From the NCBI RefSeq assembly GCF_030272615.1, contig NC_081412.1, positions 105,406,296-105,470,295 of the forward strand: DNA of 64,000 nt, given 5' to 3'. The DNA is from Cryptomeria japonica (taxonomy: Eukaryota; Streptophyta; Pinopsida; Cupressales; Cupressaceae). This document shows positions 1-12,100 of this stretch, in pieces. A program made the translations under genes and the position numbers. The number at the start of each line of letters is the position of its first letter. Position 1 is the first letter of the stretch. The notes below the pieces were generated by a model, which saw only the letters and a list, made by a program, of their open reading frames with translations, was not told the DNA's origin and searched no databases.

Positions 1-765
1 CTAAATATTTATCTAGAACCTGTACGAGACATTTTCAAAAAATAAAGAACAAAAAATAACATGTAGAGAAAAAGAAATTAATGTCTTTCCTGTAATAGGA
101 CGCTTCTACAACAACTCTCCTCTCTTTCCAGATAGGCTCACTAAAGCCTTGCACTGCTATTTTGACCATGTTCTATTCTTTCTAATAGTTGAATTGCTGA
201 CAATCTCACTCTTGTGCATGTAGAATTTGTAGAGGTGGTAGTTTGCATATCCCTTCTACTTAATATGTTGCTTAATGTATGTTGTCACACTAAGAATACA
301 CTTCTAGACTTAAAAATGTTAAACACTCAGAATTGACTAACATCCTTTAGCCTATCCTTTACCTCAATTTATTGCTTAACGTGTCGGATTTAAAGCTGCT
401 TTGTGCACCGTTGTTATCTAGTCAGTCACCGTTGTTATCTTGTTGACAGTCGAAGCTGTGCTACAGGGCATCAGCCATGCTAGAATTCGGCACGACGATA
501 ACCACGTTACAGTCGATCAGGGCCTTCTCTGCTAGAACTCAATGAGAAGCTTCCCAATTAGCAGTGGAAATTAACGAGATATTTAACTGGAAGGGGATTA
601 CAATTTACAGTTTGACTGAAGAATCGGATATGACATCTAATTGTATTCGATTGACAACAAATTAGAGACTTTTACCCATATTTACAACTCTTGTTGACCC
701 ATATTCAACATGTGAATAATTTAATTATTCATTATTTTAATGAGAATTAACTTGTATATTCGACT
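1..765. other. 3' flank of the GARP gene, no gene recognised
   Basis: AT-rich sequence beyond the proposed stop of the minus-strand GARP gene. I see no conserved protein frame on either strand and no repeat shared with the rest of the window. It presumably holds the 3' UTR and polyadenylation region. Positions 484-496 read gaattcggcacga, the same 13 bases as a common cDNA-cloning EcoRI adaptor; this is discussed under findings. Confidence 0.4.
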
Positions 766-2602
766 CTACATAGCATAAATGCATAGGGTCGATGAAATGA
801 TGAATACGGGGTGGAATGGAAGGAGTGCCCCGAGATTTAAATTTCCAGAGTGATGAGAGAGGTAGAGAGAATGAGTCATGGTTGGAGAATGCAGAAAACT
901 AAGAGCAGGTAAGTCCCTTTTTGTGATATCCTTAGATCCCAGTCGATCCCTGAGAAGAAACCTGAAAAGGGAAGAGTTTCCGCGTTATCTATGGATTCGA
1001 GAATATGTTCTTTCTCCTTTGAAGTCTGTCAAGTTTGATCCCTCTCGAGGACTTAGAGAGGTTTCTTTGTTAAGACAGTTGAAGAAAACAGGTGCTGAAA
1101 TTTTAAGAGTGAGAAACAAGGAACTCAACTAACCGAAGTTCCGTAAAGACAGCAAGGAAGAAAACATCAAAGCAAAGAAATTTTTGATATAAAGTCTGAA
1201 ACATCTGGGAGGAGGTTTAGGAAACATCATGAATTAGATGTGAAGGGAGCTGTGAGTGTAAATTTTGATCGAAACCATAGAAAAAAAGATTTAGAGAAAT
1301 CAAGTATAATATTTCTGTGTTTCATTTAAGCATAAGTTTGGGTATAATCACAAGAATAATGTGTTCCTAACTTTTCTGTTACCATTATTTTCTACTGTAA
1401 TAATATAAATTACATCTACACCATTTTCTTCATCAGATTGGAATATTTAACATGTAAGTATAAAATATAAGCAGAGCTACATCATTCTGCTATTTTCTCT
1501 TATAGAAAATGCCTAAGTTCTCATAAAAGATCTTTAAAAAGTCAAATAATTACCTTGTCAGTGAACGCTGATAACCATAATTATTTATAACAGAATGCTC
1601 TTGAAAACTCCTTATCTGCTGCTTTAGAAGGAATTTAGGGTCGGATTCCGCAGTAAGGCATCCTACCAGAAAAGATTTTGAGTATGCATATGAATAATTG
1701 ATTAAAATTTTAACAAACGAAGCTACAAGTAATCAATAAATCGACTTGGATGCACTGCAAAAGGGACTTGTTATAGTAATTACCAAAGTTTTCTTCATCA
1801 TTCTTGGTAGATCGGTACATCTGGATAAAAATTGGACAGAATACTAAAGTAAGAGTTCCAGACTTCAAGTAAAAACAAAAGAAGAAAAGAAAGCAGCTCT
1901 GTCCTTTACAATAGCTTTTTGATAAATCGCAGTAAGAAAGGTTTGTTCCAATTTTTTTTTAATAGATCATGTAAATTTATTTTTTCACTAACATTTTTCA
2001 GGATATTTTCCTCAGATCAGAGAGTGTGATGAAAAATGTTGACGAAAATAATAAATTTAGGTAATCTTAAATAAAAGATTTGCAAGCTATTATCATGAAC
2101 TGGAAAATTTACATGTCTCAAGTTAAAATATGTTATATTTCAGTGCAATTGAACCTGAAGGTGGCTTTTAATATGGGAGATTCTAAGTCCCTTTACATTC
2201 ATCATCTCGAGGACTAACTTCGGAGTTGCCTCTGCAAAACAGCGAAAATAATTTCCGATATTAGGAATAACAGAATCTATAACCCTAAAGATTCTTCGTT
2301 CTACTCAGGCTGCAAACAGAGGCCAGAGCCATTGATCTATATAATCTCTACGCATTTCTGTTTATAAATCACTTATTTCCAGTAAATATCACATGAGATA
2401 TAAAAAGGCGTACCAGAAAAACAAAGAGCAAGGAATAATTCACGAAATATTTACAGTAATTTAATAAATACTTACTATCTCGTCCTCCAAGCCGTTCTAC
2501 TACGTTCACAAAACAGTCATGGAGATAAGGAGTCCAGCGAAGGCGAGGAAACGTGGAGCGTATGTATTGTCGCACTGATCCTCTTCTTTCGCGGTTGCTC
2601 AT
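766..2602 (-). CDS. GARP/G2-like MYB (SHAQKYF-type) transcription factor gene, multi-exon
   Basis: Nuclear DNA-binding regulator of the plant GARP family. Exons read on the minus strand: 2602-2476 (ATG at 2602; ends ...RLGGRD plus one base), 2231-2155, 1820-1784 and 1662-1554. Each junction has GT..AG ends and phases agree throughout. The single MYB-like domain spans the first three exons: PRLRWTPYLHDCFVNVVERL, then ATPKLVLEMMNVKGL, then SHIKSHLQMYRS, which is the GARP signature ending in the SHLQMYR motif. Exon 4 encodes a Gln-rich helix (FLLKQQIRSFQEH). A candidate last exon, 961-766, follows a TTTTCAG acceptor in the right phase and stays open for 65 codons to TAG; it is less certain. Predicted length is ~180 aa, short for the family. 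Similar proteins include the At2g38300/At2g40260 group; I do not assign an orthologue. No stops or frameshifts were seen, unlike everything else in the window, so it is probably functional. Confidence 0.85.
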
Positions 2603-5025
2603 TTTTCCTCTTTCAAACCTTTAACGATTTCAATTTCATGATAAAGATTTCACCACATAGATATCTCTCAAACGCAAAATCTTGCGAATTTGATCATGGA
2701 AGCAAAGCTAAACTATGGATGCAAAAGGGAAAGCTATAATCTTGAAGTCAAAACCAACATTTCAGAAGACTACAGATTCTCAGAGGGATTTAAACTCCTT
2801 TAAAGAACAGCTGGATTCAGAAGCCAATTTCATCACTAACTAAGCATCCTTTCTTCTTCATCCTGCCGCAAAAAATGGATCTTACAGGAACCTAAATTTG
2901 ACCTCCATTTCGATCCATGTCTGACGCTCCAGACTACTTGAGATTCAAACCAACATACTTCAGGAGAAGGTACAAATCAAACAAATACGGAAGCCTTTTT
3001 TTTTTTCTGTTGAAATAACCCCAGGCCTGCAATCTACAATTTGCTCTTCCACAAAATGATAGTCAAGATTAAAATTTCATTTGAAAATTCCACAAAAACG
3101 CTCTGAGAAATCTCTACTGTGAATCTCAATCTCCCAACAGCTTTACCCAAATTTTGTCTCGGGGAAATTTATTTGTTAGACTTTTCTAGAAATAAAAGTA
3201 GGTAGGTAATCCGTGATAGAGGCTATAAATATTTACCACCAAGGTAATATTTGCCACCCTTATTACCATGGAAAATGCTTGTAAAATAATGTAGTCCACG
3301 TGTCACTATCCAAATAGAATGGTTTACATAATAGTCGGAATTTTAACTGCTACAATTTACTCTTACATAAAAGTAAATAGCGATGTTATACTTACCCCTA
3401 CACCTAAGCAGATAAATTCTTCTTTTCAACTCTGATCATACAACGCCCTATTAATTAAATAATTCTTTCCCTTTCAAGAAAGCAATTCGTCTGGAGAAAA
3501 AATAGTAGAAAGATTGTACCGACAGAACTATTGACTGTGTCAAAGACCCACTTTCTACATGAATGACTCGTAAACTAGTTAAAATATAATAAGCAAAGAA
3601 TATTTTCCTTGTTAGAGCGGGTCTACCGGTACGGCTAATTATAATTATAGTGGGAATTCTGTTACATTTGGAAGAGTGTAGATAATAAACCAATTGAGTA
3701 GGTAAAGGGTTTGAAATATTGGTTTGGTGAGATTTGATAAAACATTGACTTGGAAGGGGGCAATGAAAGGTTTTCTTGTGCAAAGTCATGGGATTGCGTG
3801 CACTAGAGCATCTTTTTCAAGGGCTATGGGGCACCTAAACATTTCAGTTAATAATGAAGTGTTTAATTAGTTTAGTATGAGTTTTCTATAATTCACGAAG
3901 AAGTAGTTTTTCATTAGGTGTGTATGATTTTCAATAGATCTGAAACGTGGATTTAAAGTCATACATAGTTTAATCTAAAAGCTTGTTCTAATTAAATAAA
4001 TATTTGTTTTTGTTTGAGATTATCAAGGAGAGATTTTGGAAATAATTGACTAAAATAAATGAATGTTTGCTATGTGTACAGTTTTATATAATATAAATTA
4101 TTATCACATGTTGAATAGCATGATGAATTGGAAGACATGAAGAATAATAATTAGCTTTATGAGCCTTTGATCTAATTCTTTTATGTTGACTAAAGGTTTC
4201 TACTACTGTCTAATTATTATCTTTAATCATTATTATATATAAATTCATATCACTTTAACTATTTTTATGTTTTATTTGTAAAAACGTGTTGAATGTAGAT
4301 TTGGCAATTATATTTTGTACAAATAATATATCATTATATTTTTTTCTATTTGATTCAAATTAATATGATATTATTGGGAAGAAGTGTTATATTTCAAATT
4401 TTAGTTGTAAAAATGTGCTAAATTACTTGTTTATTTTTATTTTGGGGTTCAAATTGCAAACACGGGTTTCTCTCTATCTCTCATTTCTAAATCTATATGA
4501 GCAAATTTAACATATATGATCTGTAGCTTACTATTTATGTTGATCAATCTCAATTGTGCATCATTAGCCCTAGTTCTTACATTTAATCATTCTACCTTAT
4601 CCAATTACAACAATTCAACAAAAAGGAAATCATGAATCATTGTGCCTAGCTCTACCACAGGATTGAAGTTGGACCTATTGGTTGTTTCCCCAATTAAGTT
4701 GTTATGAATGGGTTGGATTCTTAGTTTGCACGTTTAAACTAATGAGTCCCATTCTCACCACTTTACATTTTGATGAACCCAACTTGTTCATTACATAATT
4801 TTTTATTTATATGTTTACATTGGAATTTTATTGCATATCATTTTCAGATTTAAAGGCATTGATTATTCAAATATATCATTTCTATAGTTCATTTTACTTA
4901 ATCAAGTGGTTAATTGATCGCTCTATTGAGAAGTTGCATTATTTACTCACTAATTTTGCTATAATTGTTTGCATTGTCAATAATAGAGGAGGCTTTATGA
5001 TTATAAATCTATTTCATTAGATTTG
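2603..5025. other. Upstream region of the GARP gene, no gene recognised
   Basis: About 2.4 kb of AT-rich DNA upstream of the minus-strand GARP start codon. Promoter and 5' UTR of that gene should lie in the first part, but no clear TATA box or motif cluster stands out. Short open frames here (3451-3789 minus, 4811-5020 plus) lack composition or motifs suggesting coding, so I read them as chance. Confidence 0.4.
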
Positions 5026-5460
5026 TGTTGGTGTAATTAAGATGTTGTATCTTGGTCATTCTTCACCTAGGTCCTAATTACACATCACTTGAGCTTACTT
5101 AGAGACCACATAGGAACTTTTAGGAGCATCTCCAGTTTAGGTGGTGTTATCATGTTATCACATTCCACTTTATGTTGTGTCTCCACCTTTAGTGTTTTTA
5201 TCATGCTAGCACCTTTGTACCTCGTGTCGAACTTCCACCTTTCATGGTTTTATCGTGTGATTATTTTTCAGCTTTGGTGGGTGATCCACCTTTAGTGGAC
5301 ATATCATGCTATCACTTTTCCACTTTACGTGGGATGATAGCTTATCCTTTTTTGTCTTGAATGTCATAAGATTGGGACACTTGTCATAATCTTATACCCT
5401 TCTACGTGTCACCTTGGCCTATTTAACCAAGGGATCTCTTATGTACTCTCTATTGGGACC
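5026..5460 (+). repeat. LTR fragment related to the solo LTR at 37.46 kb
   Basis: Begins tgttggtgtaattaagatg, matching the start of the solo LTR at 37459 (tgttggtgtaaataattatt). Further shared blocks occur in the same order: a gcttacttag / gtttacttag stretch, the palindromic gtgggtgatccacct followed by a gtggac block, and a TATA-like cctatttaacc where the other copy has cctatataagc. The 3' end is not resolved: similarity fades near 5460 and I find no target duplication. It is probably a truncated LTR of a copia-type element. Strand is set by the TG...CA reading shared with the other copy. Confidence 0.5.
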
Positions 5461-7650
5461 TTCAAAATTATGCTAAATTTGAAGGGCACATGTAAAAAAT
5501 TTCTTTTGACACTCAAAAACACCCCTACAAAAAGCAATCCAAGTAGCCCACTTTGAGGGCCAATATTTTGACATCGCTTGATTTTCATGAAAACCCATTT
5601 TGGGATCTTGTTGACCTCCTATCAGAGATGGCATATGTCCATTTACAGCCTCCTTGGATCAGTTTTAGTGAGTTTTTGAAGTCATTTTTTCAAGGTTTTG
5701 AGGTAGGTTTGTTGTTGCACATTGTTAAACTATTCTAAGTAGTCATCTTTAAGGAGTTGCATTTTGTCACCAATTGAATGTCATGTCAAATCAATATTTT
5801 TTGGTGATTGTCTACATCTAAAGGAACTCCCATGCCAGTTTGCACAGCCCCATGAATCCATTTGATGAGTTTTCTAGGTCAAATCCATTTGCAATTTGTT
5901 CAAAATTGTAAATTGAACTGAGTAAAATCAGCTAAAGTAGCCCAACATCTAGATTTTTATTTCATGATCTAATGACCTGCACATCAAAGTGAATGTTCCT
6001 CATGATCCTCTACATTTTTATCTACCACTTTTCCTATTTGTAGGCCCTCAACACCTCATCTGATATTTTTTCAAGGCCAATGCCGAATGGACTTTTTCAT
6101 GGTTTGAATATAAATGTTTCCAAAATTTTCAGAGAAGGCAATTTTGAATGCTAATATTTTGCACATGTGATCAAGTCAGGCCAAACACTCTTGTGCATAT
6201 TCTCATGGTGTCTAGATGTACCAATTTTCCAAGTGGTGGCTCCTGAAATTGAGGTTTGATATTTTTTCAAAGTAGTCACTTGAAGGGTTTCAGAATGGTT
6301 GGAAAAGTGCACTTTCAAAAACAGTCTAAGAAGGCAACTTTAGACATTAAAATCCTTCACCCTGGGCATCATAATGACTATGAGAATTTGTTTGGCATTC
6401 TGGATTCCTTGTATGACATTTTATAAATGTGCTAGTTTCTAGGACTTAAGGAGGTGATTTGATCAGTGTTTGAAGCCATTTATAGGAGATACTTGGGTTG
6501 TTATGACCAGAACTCAGAAGTGTTAAATGCCAAATTTAAATGATGATTTGCTCAAATTTTCAAACCTAGAATTCATCAAGTCAAGTTCTAGATCATATCT
6601 AGAGGCCAGTTGTGTAGAAATGAAAAAAAAATTGGCCAGGCCCACCAGGGGCCCGACTAGTGATGAAGCCTGTGTATTATTTAAAAATCAATTTCATTTA
6701 AATAATATTATAAATAAATCATTTTGAATAAGAGGAGAAAATAAATAAATTCAAAGCATGTATTGATTTGAATATCTGAAAAGAGGGGAATGTGCTAAAT
6801 CATTTTATAATGATTTAAACAATGGTATGATGAAGTGTAACCCAAATCGTTGATGTTAGGGTGAACTCACAATAATGGTTCCCACTTTTTTGCCACTTTT
6901 GACAATGAGATGAACATTTTTAAAATAAACTTCAACTTTCGACAACTATAACTTTTAAACTATTAAGAATTTGAAGATGATGTAAATTAGTGATTTGTAG
7001 CATTTTGTCTGTAGATTATAAATATATTTTTTTGAATTTTTTTTTAAGATTGTTTTTTTAATTTTTCCATCTCCTTCGAAAAGTAGTTTTTTACAACAAA
7101 CTACATTTTTTAAGAGTGATGTGCCTCCCGAAAAGCATAATTTTTGTTCTATAAATGATAAAAACTCAATTCTTTCGAATTTTGGTTTGTAACATCAATA
7201 TCCAGGGCTTGTTGTTGGTTTGATCATGATATGTTGAATATTTTTCATTTTATTAAGTTTTGAAGTCCGACTAGTTATAATTCAGACATAGGTTTAAGTT
7301 TGAACACATAAGTTGTTCTATATATATCGAAATTCATTTTTTTTTTGTTAGAAAGAAGACATCAACAACTAGGACATAGATATTTTTCAGATTTTTTTTG
7401 AATTAGTTTCTTATTTTTCCCAATGCATTGAACAAAGAAGTTCATGTTCGATGAAAAAGCAATTCCATAAAATTAAAAAAACAAGAACATAATAAATTCA
7501 CAATGTAATAAAATTATACCCATTGGAAAGCTTGCTCCGAGTACTACCATCTTATATTTTTGGGTTATCAAGATTCTTTCATTTGTGCCTTGAACCAGAG
7601 GTCCAAAGGCAAAAACTTCTCAAAACTCTGAAAAACATGGGGAGAGATCT
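5461..7650. other. No gene recognised
   Basis: About 2.2 kb of AT-rich sequence. Open frames at 5553-5738 and 6527-6727 are short and show no recognisable domain. The prose-like, non-periodic sequence suggests an old unclassified retroelement remnant, but I cannot identify LTR ends, a primer site or coding motifs. Confidence 0.3.
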
Positions 7651-7655
7651 CTAAA

Positions 7656-7716
7656 AAGGGGGTTTGAACGAACAAGGGGGGTTCGATCGAACCCCCTTTG
7701 CTCGAACCCCTTGGGA
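7656..7716. repeat. Cluster of palindromic gttcgaacgaac-type words
   Basis: A perfect 20-bp palindrome occupies 7677-7696 (five G, TTCGATCGAA, five C). It is flanked by related words, tttgaacgaac on the left and gctcgaacccc on the right. A similar cluster recurs at 13983-14036, so the two flank the 9.1-12.7 kb pseudogene. Function is unknown; a part of a retroelement U3 or a hairpin in the transcript are both possible. Confidence 0.7.
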
Positions 7717-8173
7717 AAAATAATGACGCATACTTTTTGATAGGACCAAAAATTATGTCTTGCGAAATTGGGTCGTTTTGCTTTTATTTTGCCTTCTGCC
7801 AAGTTATCAGGGTTTAGTGCTTTAGCGGTTATGTCTTTTATGGCTAAAATCTTGGTTTGAAAGAAACTCTTTGGTCCTTTTTATATTTTGTCATTACCTT
7901 TTTCTCACTTAAGGTCGAGGGTACCACTTTTGTTTGTGGGGCCATTTTCATTTCCTAAGTATTAAGTGGTCATTAAACGGTTCGTGAAATATGATCTTCC
8001 TAAGTCATGCACATAAAATTTCCTATAACTGGTTTTCCTTTTAAATATTTGTGTCCGTGCTTGTATTTTCCTAAGTCCGAGAAGTCCTAAGTACTTCGAC
8101 CATTTTCTAAAGACAGGATGGATCCAATGGCTAGCGCTTCCCCGTGATCAAAGATGCGAGGATTTTAATGATT

Positions 8174-8196
8174 GCGACATCGCGAGATTGTGTCGC
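8174..8196. repeat. Hairpin, first of a related pair
   Basis: Inverted repeat gcgaca ... tgtcgc around a core containing cgaga. It is related to the hairpin at 8464-8486 but has different, still complementary, arm bases. Confidence 0.65.
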
Positions 8197-8463
8197 GTGT
8201 TATCAACAGAAACCGATAGAGTTGGCAGTGTAACTAGTCGAAAGCCTTGTGTTATCGGATCGCAGGTGGTAAAGGTCTATCTACTAATAATCCCATAAAT
8301 TTGCACGTGCTCAGAATGAATGGAGATGTTTTATCTTTAGGTAAAAGGTGCTCGATTTTTAAGTTTTGGAAGAATTAACAGGTAGTATGCTAGACAATAA
8401 ATTTTGAATAGATCAAACAACCCTCGTGTTCCCACGATAGAAGTTGCAAGGTGGTCACAGACC

Positions 8464-8486
8464 GTGGCATCACGAGATGATGCCAC
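8464..8486. repeat. Hairpin, second of a related pair
   Basis: Nine-base arms gtggcatca and tgatgccac around the loop cgaga. Compared with 8174-8196, the changed arm positions are matched on the opposite arm. Both lie in the ~1 kb upstream of the pseudogene that starts at 9110. Confidence 0.7.
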
Positions 8487-9109
8487 ATGTCCCGGGTTGG
8501 CCAGGAAGACCTACAGTGCGGTCGTTGACGGAGTTTGATTAAAAGGTGATGTGGTGCTGATTTGTCACGATTTTGTGGGGCCATTGATACAGATGGAAAG
8601 TAAAGTGCCGAGTCGACAAGAGATGATCAATGGATTGGCCAACTTGGAAGATGATTGACGGCTAGGTTTCAATTTTTTAAATATGAAGTTATGAGCCATT
8701 ATTTCACTCGTGCGAGTATTAATGGCAGACGAGACGTTTGTGTTCTTTTCTAGGCAATAATTAAAAGACTCTTAAAAGGCTTTTTCATCCACAAAAGATT
8801 TCATAGCAATATTGAAGAATTTACTGTTGCTGAAGGAGGTTGAAACGACTCTCTACAATACAGAATTGTCATCTCTGGTGAAAATCAAAGCAGTAAGTTT
8901 ATTTGAGCTCTCCATATGTTCTTGAAATAAATTGATATTATAAATTGTGCATGAGGTTGTAAGAAGAGAATTCAATTTGTTTTAGGGTTAGGTAATAGAC
9001 AGAGAATAGTGAAATTTGTTTGAATTACTCGGGTAATTTAAAATCTTGTACTAGCCTTAGTTTTCCTTCCCAAATTTGGAATTATAGTATAATGCCCTAG
9101 TTGTAGAAG

Positions 9110-12100
9110 ATGGCTCCCTCATGGAAACATTTAGGATAAGTGGATTATATGAAAAGAAATCTTTATGATGATTTCTTGGACCAGTTAAAGACCTCTACAA
9201 ATGATAAATAGTATGGCCAGAAGTTTGTGGATGGAAAAACCCTAGGAGAAGGGTTAACTGACAAAGCATTTTGCTTGGCGGATGCTAATATACTGGTGAC
9301 TGGGTTAGAGATGTTCAAATTATGGTATGGACAAAGAAAATTAAACTCCCCAATATCCAGTCTTTGGCAGTATGATTTGGGCAAGTTGGTAGTACCGGGT
9401 GTTTTCATGGATGTCGACTTACCCAAGGTTGTTGCAGACAAATATGACCTAGTTTTGAGGGTTATTAGGGAAAATGATGGAGAGATTCTATTAACCATCA
9501 GAAGGGAGGAGTTTCAAGAGATTTTTGACTTATATGAACCATCCCCTAGCCTAGTGCCAATAGATTTAAATGAACAAAAGGCAGAGTATTACAAGATGAG
9601 GGAATTCATTAGAAAGAATTTCCTTCCAATGCATTTAGCCAGAGCAGGGAATACAACATACCATATCGGCCCTAGCTCAAAGGAGTCATTCCCAATCGGT
9701 GCTTTCGCTCCCTATTTCTAGGCTACTTGCTTCTCTATGTGTCAAATATTGGGTTTTAATCCCATTACAATGATGCTGCCCGATTTCATGTGCATGGCTA
9801 TGCAGATACAACATCCAAACTTTATAGTAGCTTTTGACTTTGCCCCCTACCTTGAGGAAAAGATTCATGAGGGGTTACTAGACATTAAGAATCAAGTTGA
9901 TGGTGTTAAATTCTCCCAGAATTCTTTACTCATGCATATGTTCCTTTCAAGGAATGCAGATTACTTTGAGGGTACCATGAACCTCAGAAGGACAATAGAT
10001 AACCAGGAGATCCCAATACAGCTCTAGAGCATGGATATGTCTTGGGATAGATAGGAGGATAGCTATATAAGGTTTGATAACAATTTTTCTTCTAGGTTAA
10101 GGCAAAAGTTGACAGTGAATCCACCAAGGATTCCTAAGGAACTGCATGATTTTGTGAGACCCAAGGAGAGGGTGCCTCTTTCCAGGATTGAACATAATTG
10201 GGGGGATTTTATCCCATACTCTGTAAGTATTGTTATCAGAATCTATGGCTTCTCCAGACAGCCACATGTACTTCCCTTCAATATTCCCCTGAGAATGGGT
10301 TTTGTTGAGGTGATGTGGCAAATAGGATGTATTCGGGATAAGGATTTAAAAGGAAAGGGAAAAGGAACAATTTTCTCAAATTAAACTATTATCCCTTACT
10401 TTGTGATTCTAAAGGGAGGATATGAGCACTTCGACAAATTATTTGCTCCATATCATTTGGGGGTAAGTATAGCTAGAAACAGTGATCCTGAGGGCTTTTA
10501 CAACGATTTTAGAAAAAGAATAAAAGGAGCTCTATTCACCCATGTGCATAATTTTCTTGAGGACTTAATGAGAAATAAATTTGACCCCATGACTCAGGAA
10601 TGGAGAAAAGAGAAGTGGATAATCTTTAGAAAATTATGGTTTGATATCCAAAAGATGGATCCAAAATATGACCCATTAAAGGAGTTTTCCCCATTCTATG
10701 CCAAGATTGATTTTATTATGAAACATTTTGATGAATTGACGAAGGTTGTGAAGGAGAAGAGATTCAGACTTGAAGAAGCTCATGGCCGGCAACAGTCAAG
10801 TTCACAACCTCCTTTGTCCCAGAGAGCAGGTGGTGTGATAGTAGGGAGGCCTATTTGGGAATTTACTCACAAAAGAGCTAGAGAAGAAACAAGTGACGAA
10901 GAGGATAGTAGCAATGATAGTGGGAGATTGATAAGGAGAAAGGGTAAGAAGATGATGAGTTCAGAGCCTTTCCCCACTTGAGGGATTATTGATCTTGAAG
11001 ATTCTGACAAAAGTCCTTCGCCATCAGCTATATCTTTTTCACCAGTAAGGCAAGATGAGGAACAAGTAGAGGAGGATAGGTTCGTTGCAACAAGTGCAGA
11101 AATACAGGTTGGTATTACTACACTGCCTCCTAATTTGGAGTTGGATCTTGCTCCCTTGGATATCCAGGGTTAAGCTTTCAAAGATACAAGAATGAAAGCA
11201 TGTGATAAATTCCTTGAGGATGATTCTTTTGTAAAGAGCCCAACCTTTTTGCAGTTAGAATGGAAGACAAAGGTTGAGGAATACAAAAGAAGAATTACTA
11301 AAAGAAAGGCACAAAGGTCAGGAAGATCAGATCAATAAATCCAAGAGGAAGTAAAAAGTGAAATGAAGGAAGAGTTTAAGGAAATCACTGCTAATGAGGG
11401 CAGGAAAATTGTAAGTCAAGCTAGAATTTTGATCTTGCCAGAATGGGACATAGCAAATGCAGTGGATTTTAACGCAATTAGGAAATCAAAGGAAGAAGAA
11501 GAAAGATTAGCATTTAAGAGGACCAAATTTTGCATATGATTATGCAACCTTGGAAATATGGGCACTAGGGGAAGGACCTAGGATTCCTAACATCAATTAT
11601 TTGAACCCCAACTTAAGGGGAAGCCTAATTATAAAGAGAGAAACTGACACATAAAGTGTAGAGGCTACAAAGTTAAATGTTGATGTTGCTAAGCTGGCAC
11701 ATGAGAGCGCAAAAGAGGAAGCTTCAGAGAAGGCTGAGCTAATAAAGAAGTTTGACAAGCTTTTTAATGATTATAATGTGTCTTAGAAAATGTGTGTGGA
11801 GTTGCAAACAAGAGTGCAAATCCTTGAGAAAGGACAAATAAAGGTTTCCTATCCTGCTCTTATAGGGCCATCTGAGGCATCAACATCCAGGTTGCCACCT
11901 CTGGTCCAGGGAGGAGAAGCAGCTCAACTAAATACAGGTACTAGTGTCCCTGGTATGGTATTAGTCGCTTATGATGATGATGAGCTTGATAATAAAAGAT
12001 CAACTGAACCAAATGAGTCTCATCTTTTAGAGAAGATTGTTGAAATAGAAAATAAACTGATAGAATCAGATAAACAATCAACTGAGCAGCAAAAGGATAT

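Noticed and set aside
878-1132. 84-codon plus-strand ORF starting MVGECRKLR
   Set aside because: Overlaps, on the other strand, the candidate last exon of the GARP gene; no motif and no splice context.
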